Of a stretch of 33,956 nucleotides of DNA, positions 1 through 8,734 are shown piece by piece. The stretch's first letter is position 1; each line of letters opens with the position of its first letter. The notes under the pieces were generated by a model that was given only the letters and a program-made list of their open reading frames with translations, ran no database searches and was not told where the DNA came from. The position numbers and the translations under genes were made by a program. This stretch comes from Nitrospirales bacterium (GTDB lineage: Bacteria; Nitrospirota; Nitrospiria; Nitrospirales; UBA8639): the NCBI GenBank assembly GCA_021603905.1, contig BQIU01000044.1, positions 1-33,956 of the forward strand, in the 5' to 3' direction.

Positions 1-2
1 AT

Positions 3-131
3 CAAGCTCAACATGACAAGGGGCAGTTTGATCTGATGGCGCAACTGGCGGATGAACGTGCCGAGGAATTTCAACGAGAAGCTGAACAAATTCAATTGGC
101 AATGGTCGTGCCTCCTGCGAAACATGATTAA
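3..131 (+). CDS. 3' end of an unidentified protein gene (partial)
   Basis: An open frame runs from the window edge to a TAA at 129-131 and encodes 42 residues. The tail is rich in Gln, Glu and Ala (for example LADERAEEFQREAEQIQLA), which suggests a charged helix. No family can be assigned from so short a piece. The 270 bases that follow, up to the next gene, hold no ORF or clear promoter that I can see. Confidence 0.5.
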   Translation, partial: QAQHDKGQFDLMAQLADERAEEFQREAEQIQLAMVVPPAKHD

Positions 132-401
132 CTACGAGTGATTGACCGCTTCCTTGTTCTCATGTTTTTGTCTTCCTTTCAAGTTATGAATATAGGCATT
201 TGTTCATTATGGATGTGGCCGGTTGGCTTCGGAATGTGCAGCCAAGGGTTTTTGAATAAAGTGGCGTAAGGGGCTGGTTTTTTTGTCTGGGATTTCCAGA
301 AGGTGGCAGGCGATGCACTGGGTCAACAACATTTAGCCATCGTGAACTCATTGGGTCGAGAGTGTCCCTAGGTTACCCATACACAACGGAGGCGATGTCG
401 T

Positions 402-1931
402 ATGTCTGAAGCGCCTGTCCTCAATCGACGCATCCTGGTGATTGATGATAATCCTGCCATTATTGACGACTACCGAAAAGTATTAGGCTCTTCGACTTCA
501 GAGTTTCCCATTTATGCTGCACGAGACACATTATTTGAGGAGAGTGTGAGGTCACCCTATCAAGAGACATTTGTTGTTGACAGTGCTGACCGGGGCTCTT
601 CGGGTTTTGATCTGGTCAAGATGGCCGTGGAGCAAGAAAATCCTTATGCTGTGGTCTTTGTGGACATGCGAATGCCTTCAGGATGGGATGGGGTCGAAAC
701 CATTGAGCGAATTTGGGAAATAGATCCAGCCATTCAGGCGGTGATTTGTACCGCCTTCTCAGATCATCCATGGGACGAGGTGATTCCTCGCTTAGGACAT
801 CGCGATCAACTCCTTATTCTCCGAAAACCGTTCGATCCCATTGAAGTTCGACAATTAGCGAATTCGCTCACCTACAAATGGTATTGGGCGGGATATGCCA
901 GGCTCCGTCTAGGCGAGTTAGAGCATCTCGTGGATCAGCGAATGTCTGAACTCCGTGCGGTCAATGCTCAATTAGAACATGATGTACTTCGCCGACAGTC
1001 GATCGAAACGCAACTCGCGCAGTCCATTCGAGACTTGGAACAACGGAATAAAGACCTGAGTGAAGCTCGAGATCATGCGCTAATCGAGGTGCATGAACGC
1101 GAACGAGCGGAGCTCGCACTTCGGAATAAAGCTGAAGAATTGGTACGATCCAATCATGAGCTTGACCAGTTTGCCTCTGTGGCCGCCCATGACCTTCAAG
1201 AACCTCTTCATACTATCCAAGTTTTTAGCGATTTATTGCGAGTGAAATGTGGAGGTGCGTTAAACGGATCTGGCCTCGAGTTCTTGGGGCGAATTCTCAA
1301 GGCTTCTGGTCGAATGCAACGGCTCATTCAAGACTTGCTGGTCTATTCTCGATTGGAACACCATGATCGAAGTGTTGAGTCAGTGGCGCTTGGCGAAGTC
1401 GTTGAGGACATTCTTCATGATTTTGCCGTGCGTATTGAAGAAACACATGCGAAGGTCGAAGTGGAGGACCTTCCGGTGATTGAATCCGACAAGACTCAAA
1501 TGCGTCAGTTATTGCAAAATTTAATCGGGAACGCATTGAAATTTCATAAGCCACATGAAGCACCTGTCGTTCGCGTGTCTGCTCGCATGATGAAAGAGCG
1601 TCGTCAACAAGATGGACTGCGGGCACGTATGTTGTGCCAACTTCGAATCGAAGATGAAGGGATTGGTATGGATAGCCAATATACGGATCGTATTTTTGGG
1701 ATGTTCAAACGTCTACATGGTCGAGATGAATATGAAGGAACGGGGATTGGCCTAGCCGTCTGTAAGAAAATTGTTGATCGCTGTGGCGGTACCATTACCG
1801 TGCAGAGTCAGCTTGGAGAGGGGTCGACTTTTCTTCTCACGCTTCCAATGGGAAATTCTACCGAAACCGCGTGTGGGTCAGAAGCTGGCGTCGGTTCCAC
1901 AGCTTTAAATCGTCCTGTGAGTGCCGAGTGA
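402..1931 (+). CDS. Receiver-histidine kinase (two-component signalling)
   Basis: A 509-residue soluble kinase. Residues 9-160 form a long receiver domain with acidic pair D15/D16, phospho-acceptor D88 (in VDMRMP), T117-region and K142 (in LRKPF). Residues 165-255 look like a coiled coil. A HisKA domain follows with phospho-histidine H263 (AAHDLQEPLH). The HATPase domain has N box N373/N377, D418 in EDEGIGMD and the G box GTGIGLAVCKK. No membrane segment is present, so input must come through the receiver or partners. The ATG at 402 has GGAGG at 388-392, 9 bases upstream. The receiver is closely similar to those at 3089 and 5433, so these are paralogues. Being receiver-first, it probably relays phosphate from another kinase. 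The partner is unknown. Confidence 0.9.
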   Translation: MSEAPVLNRRILVIDDNPAIIDDYRKVLGSSTSEFPIYAARDTLFEESVRSPYQETFVVDSADRGSSGFDLVKMAVEQENPYAVVFVDMRMPSGWDGVETIERIWEIDPAIQAVICTAFSDHPWDEVIPRLGHRDQLLILRKPFDPIEVRQLANSLTYKWYWAGYARLRLGELEHLVDQRMSELRAVNAQLEHDVLRRQSIETQLAQSIRDLEQRNKDLSEARDHALIEVHERERAELALRNKAEELVRSNHELDQFASVAAHDLQEPLHTIQVFSDLLRVKCGGALNGSGLEFLGRILKASGRMQRLIQDLLVYSRLEHHDRSVESVALGEVVEDILHDFAVRIEETHAKVEVEDLPVIESDKTQMRQLLQNLIGNALKFHKPHEAPVVRVSARMMKERRQQDGLRARMLCQLRIEDEGIGMDSQYTDRIFGMFKRLHGRDEYEGTGIGLAVCKKIVDRCGGTITVQSQLGEGSTFLLTLPMGNSTETACGSEAGVGSTALNRPVSAE

Positions 1932-2030
1932 ATACGAGTGCCGTTTCAGTATCAAGGCCAGACTGTAACTGATTAAAATTACTCATAAAATCATTTCTCA
2001 AGTAATCCTGTTGGACACCGATAAAAGAGA

Positions 2031-2124
2031 CAACAGGGTGCAAAGGGCAAACTACCTGAGAAGGTAGGACGCAAAGCTAAGGGACCTGAATTGGGAGGAT
2101 GGTTCTTCCGGGGTTCGCCTGGCC
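2031..2124 (+). ncRNA. GEMM-I type cyclic-di-GMP riboswitch aptamer
   Basis: The sequence carries the GEMM hallmarks: GGGCAAAC at 2045-2052, then a hairpin CTACCT-GAGA-AGGTAG (2052-2067) closed by a GNRA tetraloop, then GGACGCAAAGC (2067-2077). A second GC-rich arm ends in GGGGTTCGCCTGG, and CAGG near 2034 can pair with CCTG near 2118-2121 to close the element. The family binds cyclic di-GMP. A minority subclass binds cyclic GMP-AMP and has an A in place of a G in the first junction. The GGG retained here suggests c-di-GMP, though I am less sure of that. A terminator lies about 36 bases downstream, so a transcription-termination switch is likely. Confidence 0.85.
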
Positions 2125-2159
2125 GCCACACTGGTCAATGAAGCGTCATGGTCTGTTTG

Positions 2160-2190
2160 CGCCCATCTTGTCGATGGGCGTTTGTGTTTA
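2160..2190 (+). terminator. Intrinsic terminator, probable expression platform of the riboswitch
   Basis: Perfect 8-bp stem CGCCCATC (2160-2167) with GATGGGCG (2173-2180), loop TTGTC, followed by TTTGTGTTT. It sits just 3' of the GEMM aptamer and would stop transcription before the gene at 2545. The anti-terminator pairing was not worked out. Confidence 0.8.
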
Positions 2191-2544
2191 TGGAGCACGC
2201 TTCTCCCTCCAGTTTCCTATCCTTGCTCAGCGTAGAGGGACCCTACCATCCTGCTTTTGATCTTCGCACACGCGGTCTTGTTTTTGAGTAGATGTCGCAT
2301 GACTTGCCAAAATGGGTCGCGCAAACCATAGGCAAATCCAATTACTTCCTGATTGATGATCTTTCCATGCCCGTACCGTCTGTTAATTATGACATTTCTG
2401 CGTTGAGATGCTGCATGAATAAAAAAACTCAATAATTAACTAGATAGATCCTCTGATTGGAGATGCCTAGCACCAGAAATACTGGGGGCGAAAAGCGCAC
2501 GATTTCCCTGACGATGAGTTTTCTTTAGATAAAAGGAGGGCGTG
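2191..2544 (+). other. Leader between riboswitch terminator and response regulator
   Basis: About 350 bases with no convincing gene. Reading frames on either strand have no ribosome binding site and no family resemblance. It ends in AAAAGGAGGG (2531-2540), the ribosome binding site of the next gene. It may be the long 5' leader of that gene when the riboswitch terminator is read through. Confidence 0.4.
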
Positions 2545-3030
2545 ATGATGAGTACCTGTATGCAAGCCGTTCCCTTCATTGTGTTAATGGCGGATGATAG
2601 TACTGATGACTGTTTGGTCGCGCAGGCGGCTTGGGATGAGTGTCGACTCGGACAAGATTTGCGGTTTGTGCATGATGGTGAAGAGTTAATGAATTATCTG
2701 ACTCGTCGCGGGGTGTATGGTGATCCCGTGAAATCACCTCGCCCTGGTCTGATTATTTTGGATTTGAATATGCCCAAAAAAGATGGATGTTCGGCCTTAG
2801 TCGAGATTAAATCTGATCAAGAGTTGCAGGATATTCCCGTTTTGGTTTTGACAACCTCACGTGTCGCCAAGCATATCGATAGTGCCTATAACTTGGGCGC
2901 CCATTCGTTTATCACCAAACCCAATAGTTTAGACGGGTATTTAGAGTTTATGAAAGGTATAACCAAATATCGGGCAAGCTTACAGGCGATGCATAGTCTA
3001 CAACGAGTCAAGCCTCTCCATCTGAATTAA
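2545..3030 (+). CDS. Single-domain response regulator, Rcp1/CheY-like
   Basis: About 161 residues, essentially one receiver domain. It has an acidic pair in MADDSTDD, phospho-acceptor Asp in ILDLNMPKKDG, a Thr pair in LVLTTSR and Lys in FITKPN. The DDSxDD opening, the long loop before the Asp and the absence of an output domain match the Rcp1 type, which normally accepts phosphate from bacteriophytochrome-like kinases. GGAGG at 2535-2539 serves ATG 2545 (5-base gap) or ATG 2548 (8-base gap); GTG 2542 is too close. It lies between two histidine kinases and downstream of the c-di-GMP riboswitch, so it is the likeliest riboswitch-controlled gene. It is probably a phosphotransfer partner of one or both kinases. 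Confidence 0.9.
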   Translation: MMSTCMQAVPFIVLMADDSTDDCLVAQAAWDECRLGQDLRFVHDGEELMNYLTRRGVYGDPVKSPRPGLIILDLNMPKKDGCSALVEIKSDQELQDIPVLVLTTSRVAKHIDSAYNLGAHSFITKPNSLDGYLEFMKGITKYRASLQAMHSLQRVKPLHLN

Positions 3031-3088
3031 GTACAAAAGAAACGTCAGCTAACGTCGAAGATGTTGAATCAGAGAAGGGTGCCTGGTC

Positions 3089-4948
3089 GTGGATGTTCTA
3101 CAAGATACGAAATGCCGAATATTGGTTGTTCATGACCAGCTGAAAATTCATGCGGATTTTCGACAAATTTTCGACGAACTATTGGTAGGAACGTCTACAC
3201 CTCGTCCATCGTTCGACGTTGAATATGTGAAAACGGGTGAGGCCGGTTTAGCATTCATTCGACAAGCCTTAGAAGCTAAATATCCCTATGCTCTGGTGTT
3301 TTTCGACGAAAATGTGGGGACGGGATGGTCAGGGGAAAAAACCATCGAAGAATATTGGCGTGTTGATCGCTTTCTCCATTGTGTTCTTTGCAAGGCCAAT
3401 GTGAACAGTCAATGTGTTTTAGGGCTCGAGGGTAGTACGCATCGAGAGCAACTCTTGATTCTACGAAAGCCATTTCACGCGATCGACGTCCAACAAATTT
3501 TTACTGTCATGATACACAAGTGGTTTCTTTCTCAACGTATCAGGTATCAGGTGGGAGGTGTCTCAACTGTGGCTGTTGCGCAACACTTACAGCTACAAGG
3601 AACCCATGCACAATTGAGTCAAGATATGGAGCCTCGTTGGAGTGTTGAGGCGCATAATCTTCGAACAGCCCAAGATTTGGACGGAACGAATTTTGAGCTG
3701 GCGAGGGCAAAAGATGAGTTGTCTGCTGCCAAAACGCATATGGAAAATATCATCGGATCGATGGCTGATACGTTACTGGTTATCAATGCTGATATGACTA
3801 TTGAGGCGGTGAATCGTTCGTTGTTGACGTTGTTAGGGTACGCAGAAGACGAATTACTTCGGGAATGTCCGAGTAAGATTTTTGGTGAAGAGTTGACCCA
3901 AGGCTCCATTATGGAAAGGCTGTATTTTCAGGGCGTGGTAAGTAACGTTGAAACCACGTACCATGCCAAAAATGGCCAAGTTATTCCCATGGCACTTTCC
4001 GGCTCACTGATGAAAGATGAGAGCGGGGTCATCCAGGGATTAGTGTGTGTTGCGCAAGATATAACCGAGCGTAAGCGTCTCGAAGCCGAGCGGCGTCAGT
4101 TTCAGGATCAACTTGTTGAAACATCTCGTCGTCTTGGTATGGCTGATGTGGCAACTAGCGTGCTTCATAATGTTGGGAATGTGCTGAACAGTATCAATGT
4201 CTCTGTTGGGATTATGGGGACGACGTTGCGGCAGTCGCTCGTGGGTGATGTCCGAAAAATTTCCCAAATGCTCAACGCTCACATGGATGACCTCAATGTC
4301 TATTTGTCTCAGGATGAGAAAGGCCGACAGATCCCTGGGTATCTCGCGCAGCTAGCTGACCACCTGCTTGATGAGCAGCGAGTGACACTTAAGGAGTTAG
4401 AGTCATTAATCGAAAGCTCAGAACATGCCAAGCAATGTGTGGCGATGCAGCAGGGAATGGTCAAAGCGGGTGGGCTGCATGAGCCCGTCGTGTTGGTTGA
4501 TCTCATGGAGCAAGCCATGACAATCAATAAGGTGCTGCTAGAGAAACTGGAAGGGAAAATTGTTCGAGAATTCGTCGATATCCCAGAAGTGATTGTTGAT
4601 AAGCATCAAACCTTGCAAATCTTGGTCAACTTAATTCGTAATAGCACGCAAGCGATGGAGACGGTTGATCCAAAAATACTCACGGTTCGAATTGGGCCTG
4701 CGACGAATAAACGAAATATGGTCCAGCTCGAAGTGACCGATACGGGTGTCGGCATTCATTCTGACCAGCTCACACATATTTTTTCTCAAGGTTTTACTAC
4801 CAAGAAAGATGGACATGGGTTCGGACTGCACAGTGGAGCTCTCTTGGCCAAGAATATGGGTGGTTCGCTTCATGTGAAGAGTGATGGAGAAGGATACGGG
4901 GCAACATTTATCTTAACCTTGCCGGTTGCGATACCGCCTGACCTATGA
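3089..4948 (+). CDS. Receiver-PAS-histidine kinase with degenerate receiver
   Basis: A 619-residue soluble kinase. Residues 8-145 are the same receiver module as the 402 and 5433 proteins, but eroded: the acidic pair is H15-D16, the DMRMP motif reads DENVG around D73, and the switch Thr is K102; K127 is kept. A helical linker runs to about 210. A PAS domain covers about 215-330, ending in the usual DITERKRLE. H360 (VLHNVGNVLNSIN) is the phospho-histidine of a HisKA variant. The HATPase shows N514/N518, D551 in DTGVGI and a G-rich lid (KDGHGFGLH). The start is GTG at 3089 with a weak AGAAGGG 9 bases upstream. It follows the response regulator by 58 bases, probably as one operon. The PAS ligand is unknown. 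Confidence 0.88.
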   Translation: MDVLQDTKCRILVVHDQLKIHADFRQIFDELLVGTSTPRPSFDVEYVKTGEAGLAFIRQALEAKYPYALVFFDENVGTGWSGEKTIEEYWRVDRFLHCVLCKANVNSQCVLGLEGSTHREQLLILRKPFHAIDVQQIFTVMIHKWFLSQRIRYQVGGVSTVAVAQHLQLQGTHAQLSQDMEPRWSVEAHNLRTAQDLDGTNFELARAKDELSAAKTHMENIIGSMADTLLVINADMTIEAVNRSLLTLLGYAEDELLRECPSKIFGEELTQGSIMERLYFQGVVSNVETTYHAKNGQVIPMALSGSLMKDESGVIQGLVCVAQDITERKRLEAERRQFQDQLVETSRRLGMADVATSVLHNVGNVLNSINVSVGIMGTTLRQSLVGDVRKISQMLNAHMDDLNVYLSQDEKGRQIPGYLAQLADHLLDEQRVTLKELESLIESSEHAKQCVAMQQGMVKAGGLHEPVVLVDLMEQAMTINKVLLEKLEGKIVREFVDIPEVIVDKHQTLQILVNLIRNSTQAMETVDPKILTVRIGPATNKRNMVQLEVTDTGVGIHSDQLTHIFSQGFTTKKDGHGFGLHSGALLAKNMGGSLHVKSDGEGYGATFILTLPVAIPPDL

Positions 4949-5432
4949 CGATAGTTTTCCCCTGTTCATAAGAGAAATGATCCGGGTCCTATCTCTTGTG
5001 TTCACACTAATTGTCTGGCAGATTCTTAGGCGACGTTTTTCCGTGTTTGACGCATATTCCAGATTATGAGTTCCAAGACCGTAGGTCTGACAAGCTATCC
5101 GGTGCTGGGATCCGGGATCGGCTAGCTCGGCTGGATCGAAAAAGCTCCGATCTTATCATCGCGATCAAAGGCCACGTAGTGCGTATTGGTACTTCGATCA
5201 ATCGTCACACCCTCATACCTATACTCCATTCGTTTTCGGCTTTTTTCATTGTTGCATTAATGATGTCCATGGTGAGCGTTCTGAGGCCGCAGGCAACTCG
5301 GTCCTAAGGCGATTCTGTATTTAAGAGTGCGTGGTATCTAACCGAGAAAAAAGGATACGGGACTGACGTATCTTTCCAAATTCTTTAGATACCTCCCGAT
5401 AACGATCCCAAAGGCGAAGAAAGATTGCTTCT
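4949..5432 (+). other. Gene-poor interval between two signalling genes
   Basis: 484 bases. The only long + frame (from a TTG at 5011) has no ribosome binding site and a composition that resembles no protein I know. Short inverted repeats of GTATC/GATAC type recur at 5350-5395, just before the next gene. The minus strand carries a possible small decayed gene, listed separately. Confidence 0.4.
5122..5270 (-). pseudogene. Possible decayed small gene
   Basis: On the minus strand an ATG at 5270 opens a 21-codon frame (MDIINATMKKAENEWS...). It stops just as a second frame, from ATG 5229, continues for 35 codons with a protein-like sequence (EGVTIDRSTNTHYVAFDR). Joining the two by one frameshift would give a protein of about 50 residues. 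No family is recognised, no good ribosome binding site is visible, and this may be chance. Confidence 0.2.
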
Positions 5433-6389
5433 ATGACAGAACATGAGTCTGACGTGAACAGGCGAATTCTGATTATTGATGACAATCAAGCAATTCATGA
5501 GGACTTCAGGAAGATACTCGGGGGTGGCACTCGGAACGATGATTTGACCGATGCCGAGAAAATACTCTTTGGCGACGTCCAGGATGCCCAGACCTCAGGG
5601 AGATATGAAGTGGATTGTGCGGACCAAGGTCAAGTCGGATTTGCACTTGTCCAAAAGGCGATTCGGGATAAGCGTCCATTTGCGATGGTCTTTGTTGATA
5701 TGCGAATGCCGCCAGGATGGGATGGCATTGAGACAATTGAATATTTATGGAAAGCGGATCCGGACTTACAAATGGTGATTTGCACGGCTTATTCAGACCA
5801 TCAATGGGATCAGGTCATGCAACGGTTAGGGCATAGTGAGAAATTGCTGATCTTACGTAAGCCTTTTGACATGGTCGAAGTCCGGCAACTCGCGGATTCA
5901 CTGACCTCAAAATGGAATCTTGCTTATCGAGCCAAACAGCAACTGGTGTCCATAGGTCAGACTGAGAATGCGCTCCGAAAAGTGCTTGCTGAAACTGAAA
6001 ACCTCATCGCAGCGATTTCTTCAGTCTTGATCGGTCTAGACAAACACAATTGTGTCATTCGGTGGAACGCCGTGGCAGAACAGACATTTGGAATTTCCTC
6101 TTCAACGATCTTAGGACATTCGATTCAATCAATGAACATTCATTGGGATTCGGATACTCTGATGATGGCCGTACAAGATTGTCGTGATCAACAACAGCCT
6201 ATTCAGATATTCGAGCTACGGTATCTTGACCACTCATGTACTGAACATTTTTTAAATATGACTCTGAGCCCCATTCACGGTGAGACAGATACACGTCCAG
6301 GTATTTTACTGCTTGGCCAAGATGGTACGCCACCTAAGCGTGTCGAGGCCTTACCTATGATTACTCAAAAAATTGAGTCAATGAGCTAA
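5433..6389 (+). CDS. Receiver-PAS protein lacking a kinase domain
   Basis: 318 residues. The receiver (about 10-160) is intact: D16/D17, phospho-acceptor D89 in VDMRMPPGWDG, T118 and K143. A PAS domain follows (about 180-305), opening with LIAAISSVLIGLDKHNCVIR. The protein then ends without a HisKA, HATPase, GGDEF or other output domain. Its receiver is closely similar to that of the kinase at 402. In this paralogous family the receiver-PAS part normally leads into a kinase, so this is either a shortened paralogue or a free-standing adaptor. The stop at 6389 is followed within 25 bases by the HDOD gene. The ATG at 5433 has only a weak purine-rich upstream stretch. Confidence 0.85.
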   Translation: MTEHESDVNRRILIIDDNQAIHEDFRKILGGGTRNDDLTDAEKILFGDVQDAQTSGRYEVDCADQGQVGFALVQKAIRDKRPFAMVFVDMRMPPGWDGIETIEYLWKADPDLQMVICTAYSDHQWDQVMQRLGHSEKLLILRKPFDMVEVRQLADSLTSKWNLAYRAKQQLVSIGQTENALRKVLAETENLIAAISSVLIGLDKHNCVIRWNAVAEQTFGISSSTILGHSIQSMNIHWDSDTLMMAVQDCRDQQQPIQIFELRYLDHSCTEHFLNMTLSPIHGETDTRPGILLLGQDGTPPKRVEALPMITQKIESMS

Positions 6390-6413
6390 CTTGCAGTTGA
6401 TCTGGCCTATGTA

Positions 6414-7424
6414 ATGAAACGATCACGTCGCATATTATGTACGAATCATACGTCCCTGTCAGAGACGTATTCTCATGCATCTCTATGGGTTCTCCCGCAG
6501 GAGATACCCTGGACGACAAATACAAAAAGTTTTGATCTGCTTGGTTCGACATTTGTGTGGGAATGTTTGAATCAGGAGAAATGGTCAGTGGGCGGACAAC
6601 AAGGTCATGTTCGCGATGCCACATTGTTGAATCTCAAGACATGTCTTCGACACGAAGAGGTTGCGTTGGGCATGCCTGGGTTATGCCGCGAGAAGGGTCT
6701 TCGTCGAGGATCAGAACGCGACATAAAGGGCAAGTTGATTCAACTGCTCAAGGCCACATGGTTGGTATTTGATTATCAGCCAAAGACGATTGATCAAGGA
6801 ATTGTGTGGTTGGGAGCCGAGACGATGAAGCAACTGCTGGCTGTGGCTCGGGCGTTTGCTCTATTAGAGAATGAACGAAATGAGTTTCTGAATGTCGAGC
6901 GATTATGGCGGCATAGTCTACGCACGGGTTGTTTGGCCGGAACTCTGGCCAAAGAGGAGTGTGTGGATTCACAGGTGATCATGCAGTCTTGTATCGCTGG
7001 ATTTTCGCATGACATTGGATTACTGATCCTCGTTGTTTCTTTTGGTTCGAACCGTTATCTCGATGTGATGTCACGGGCACGGCGGGAGAGTCTTTCTCTT
7101 GCAACGGCTGAACTGCTTGAGGTGGGGATTTCACATGAAATAGTTGGTGCTGAATATCTTCGACGACAAACATTTCCTCAGGCGATTGTTGATGCTGTTG
7201 CGTATCATGACAATCCTTTAGGGTTAGGAATGTCAGAATTTACACCAACGATTGCGGTGTATGCTGCCAATACGCTTGATGGTGGGGGGTGGCCGCAGGA
7301 CAGCGACGGTGTACCATCCAATCGCGCGATGGAGTACTTGACGAGTCATGGATACCCTGATCCTTGGCCAAAATGGCAACGGTCTGCGGCCAAGATTCAG
7401 GGGCAGGAGTTGGGATATGCCTGA
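6414..7424 (+). CDS. HDOD-domain protein
   Basis: 336 residues. From about residue 105 to 300 the sequence follows the HDOD pattern: a segment like KLIQLLKATW where the family has its LLRLANSA motif, then TIDQGIVWLGAETMKQLL, then RLWRHSLRTGCLAGTLA, SHDIGLLIL, and AEYLRRQTFPQAIVDAVAYH. HDOD domains resemble HD phosphohydrolases without the full metal site and act in signalling. The first 100 residues match no family. They start MKRSRRILCTN, reminiscent of the first strand of a receiver (MKRRILFVDD), so an eroded receiver is possible. The last 8 bases overlap the next gene, which implies translational coupling with the HD-GYP-like protein. Confidence 0.8.
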   Translation: MKRSRRILCTNHTSLSETYSHASLWVLPQEIPWTTNTKSFDLLGSTFVWECLNQEKWSVGGQQGHVRDATLLNLKTCLRHEEVALGMPGLCREKGLRRGSERDIKGKLIQLLKATWLVFDYQPKTIDQGIVWLGAETMKQLLAVARAFALLENERNEFLNVERLWRHSLRTGCLAGTLAKEECVDSQVIMQSCIAGFSHDIGLLILVVSFGSNRYLDVMSRARRESLSLATAELLEVGISHEIVGAEYLRRQTFPQAIVDAVAYHDNPLGLGMSEFTPTIAVYAANTLDGGGWPQDSDGVPSNRAMEYLTSHGYPDPWPKWQRSAAKIQGQELGYA

Positions 7425-8583
7425 AAAAATCTTATTTGTAGACGATAGTCGAAATGTCTTGGATGCTTATAAGCGACAGTTTCGTAAAGGGTATGAAATC
7501 GATACGGCCTTAGGACCAGAATGGGGCATTGAGAAGTTAAGCAGCGATGGCCCATTTGCCGTGGTGGTGTCTGATTTTCGCATGCCAAATGTCGATGGGA
7601 TAGAGTTTTTAAAGATGGTCAAAGCCCAGATGCCTGAAACTTCTCGAATTCTCATTACGGGATATGCTGATGTCGAGACGGCCATGAAAGCCGTCAATGA
7701 TGGTGAGGTCTTTCGGTTTCTTTCAAAGCCGTGTCCGCATGAATTATTACTTGAGACCATTCAGGCCGGTCTTGAACATCACCGGCTCTTGCGAACGGAG
7801 CGAGATATTCTGGAGCGGACACTCAATGGGTGTTTGAAGAGTCTTATTGAAGTGTTTTCATTGTCGAACCCGGAGGCGTTTGGTCGGACATCGCGTATTC
7901 AGCGATATATGAAGGGGATGACGAGGCCGATGGGGGTAGAATGTACCTGGCTCCTTGAGACGGCGACGCTGCTTTCTCAAATTGGAACGGTCACGATGCC
8001 GCAAGAGGTGCTTCAAAAAAAATATCGCGGTGAACCGTTAACCGCCCAAGAAGACGAACTCTTTGCCAGGCATCCGCAAATTGGAGGAGATTTGCTTGCT
8101 GCCATTCCGCGTATGGAGGAAGTGGCCAAAATCGTTCGTTTTCAAGAAAAACGATTTGATGGTAGTGGTCCGCCGTTCGAACTCTCAAATCAGGGAAGGG
8201 AAATACCTGTTGAAGCGCGTATGCTCAAGGTGGTCTTGGATTTTGACACGTTAGAGACTGGCGGAACGGATCAGGGAACGGCACTGCAAGAATTGTGTAA
8301 GCGTGAAGGGTGGTATGACCCCATCTTGTTGGACGCACTGAAGCAGTCGTTTGCGAAAGAGAGAAAATACACCATCATGGAGTTGTCATTAGATGGGTTA
8401 CGGGCAGGCATGATTCTTGCCGAAGGTGTTCGGGATGAGGTGGGAAAAGTTATCATCAGTAAAGGTCAGCAATTGACGGATGGGTTGTTGATGCACCTAA
8501 TGTATTTGGCGCATCAGAGACCGATTCAAGAGCCCATAAAGGTCATTGTGCCGCTTGCGGAAGATGCGCTCGCAACATCATAA
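7417..8583 (+). CDS. Response regulator with degenerate HD-GYP domain
   Basis: 388 residues from ATG 7417, chosen because AGGAG at 7405-7409 lies 7 bases upstream and the receiver begins at once (MPEKILFVDDSR). Receiver: D9/D10, phospho-acceptor D53 (VSDFRMP), T81, K104. From about 135 to 310 it has the fold of the HD-GYP c-di-GMP phosphodiesterases, but the HD pair is S187-Q188 in LLSQIG. The HHExxDGxGYP signature reads FQEKRFDGSGPP near 242-253. Only HPQIGG (H219) survives. It is therefore probably not an active phosphodiesterase; a binding or scaffold role is inferred. A C-terminal region (about 325-388) of the type often appended to such proteins follows. Coupled to the HDOD gene by an 8-base overlap. 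Confidence 0.85.
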   Translation: MPEKILFVDDSRNVLDAYKRQFRKGYEIDTALGPEWGIEKLSSDGPFAVVVSDFRMPNVDGIEFLKMVKAQMPETSRILITGYADVETAMKAVNDGEVFRFLSKPCPHELLLETIQAGLEHHRLLRTERDILERTLNGCLKSLIEVFSLSNPEAFGRTSRIQRYMKGMTRPMGVECTWLLETATLLSQIGTVTMPQEVLQKKYRGEPLTAQEDELFARHPQIGGDLLAAIPRMEEVAKIVRFQEKRFDGSGPPFELSNQGREIPVEARMLKVVLDFDTLETGGTDQGTALQELCKREGWYDPILLDALKQSFAKERKYTIMELSLDGLRAGMILAEGVRDEVGKVIISKGQQLTDGLLMHLMYLAHQRPIQEPIKVIVPLAEDALATS

Positions 8584-8734
8584 CGGTCAATTTGCGCTTC
8601 GGCGGCGCGGGAATAGCTGGTACACGGTGAAAGCGGTTGATGTGATGTTAGGGAATGTGAGGTCTGGAGGTTGAAACACAAAACGGAGAAATGTCATCAA
8701 TGAATATGTACGGTCGTGCGGAAGAAACGATCAG

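Noticed and set aside
5011..5307. 98-codon + frame between the kinase and the receiver-PAS gene
   Set aside because: TTG start, no ribosome binding site, composition not protein-like, and the opposite strand looks equally plausible.
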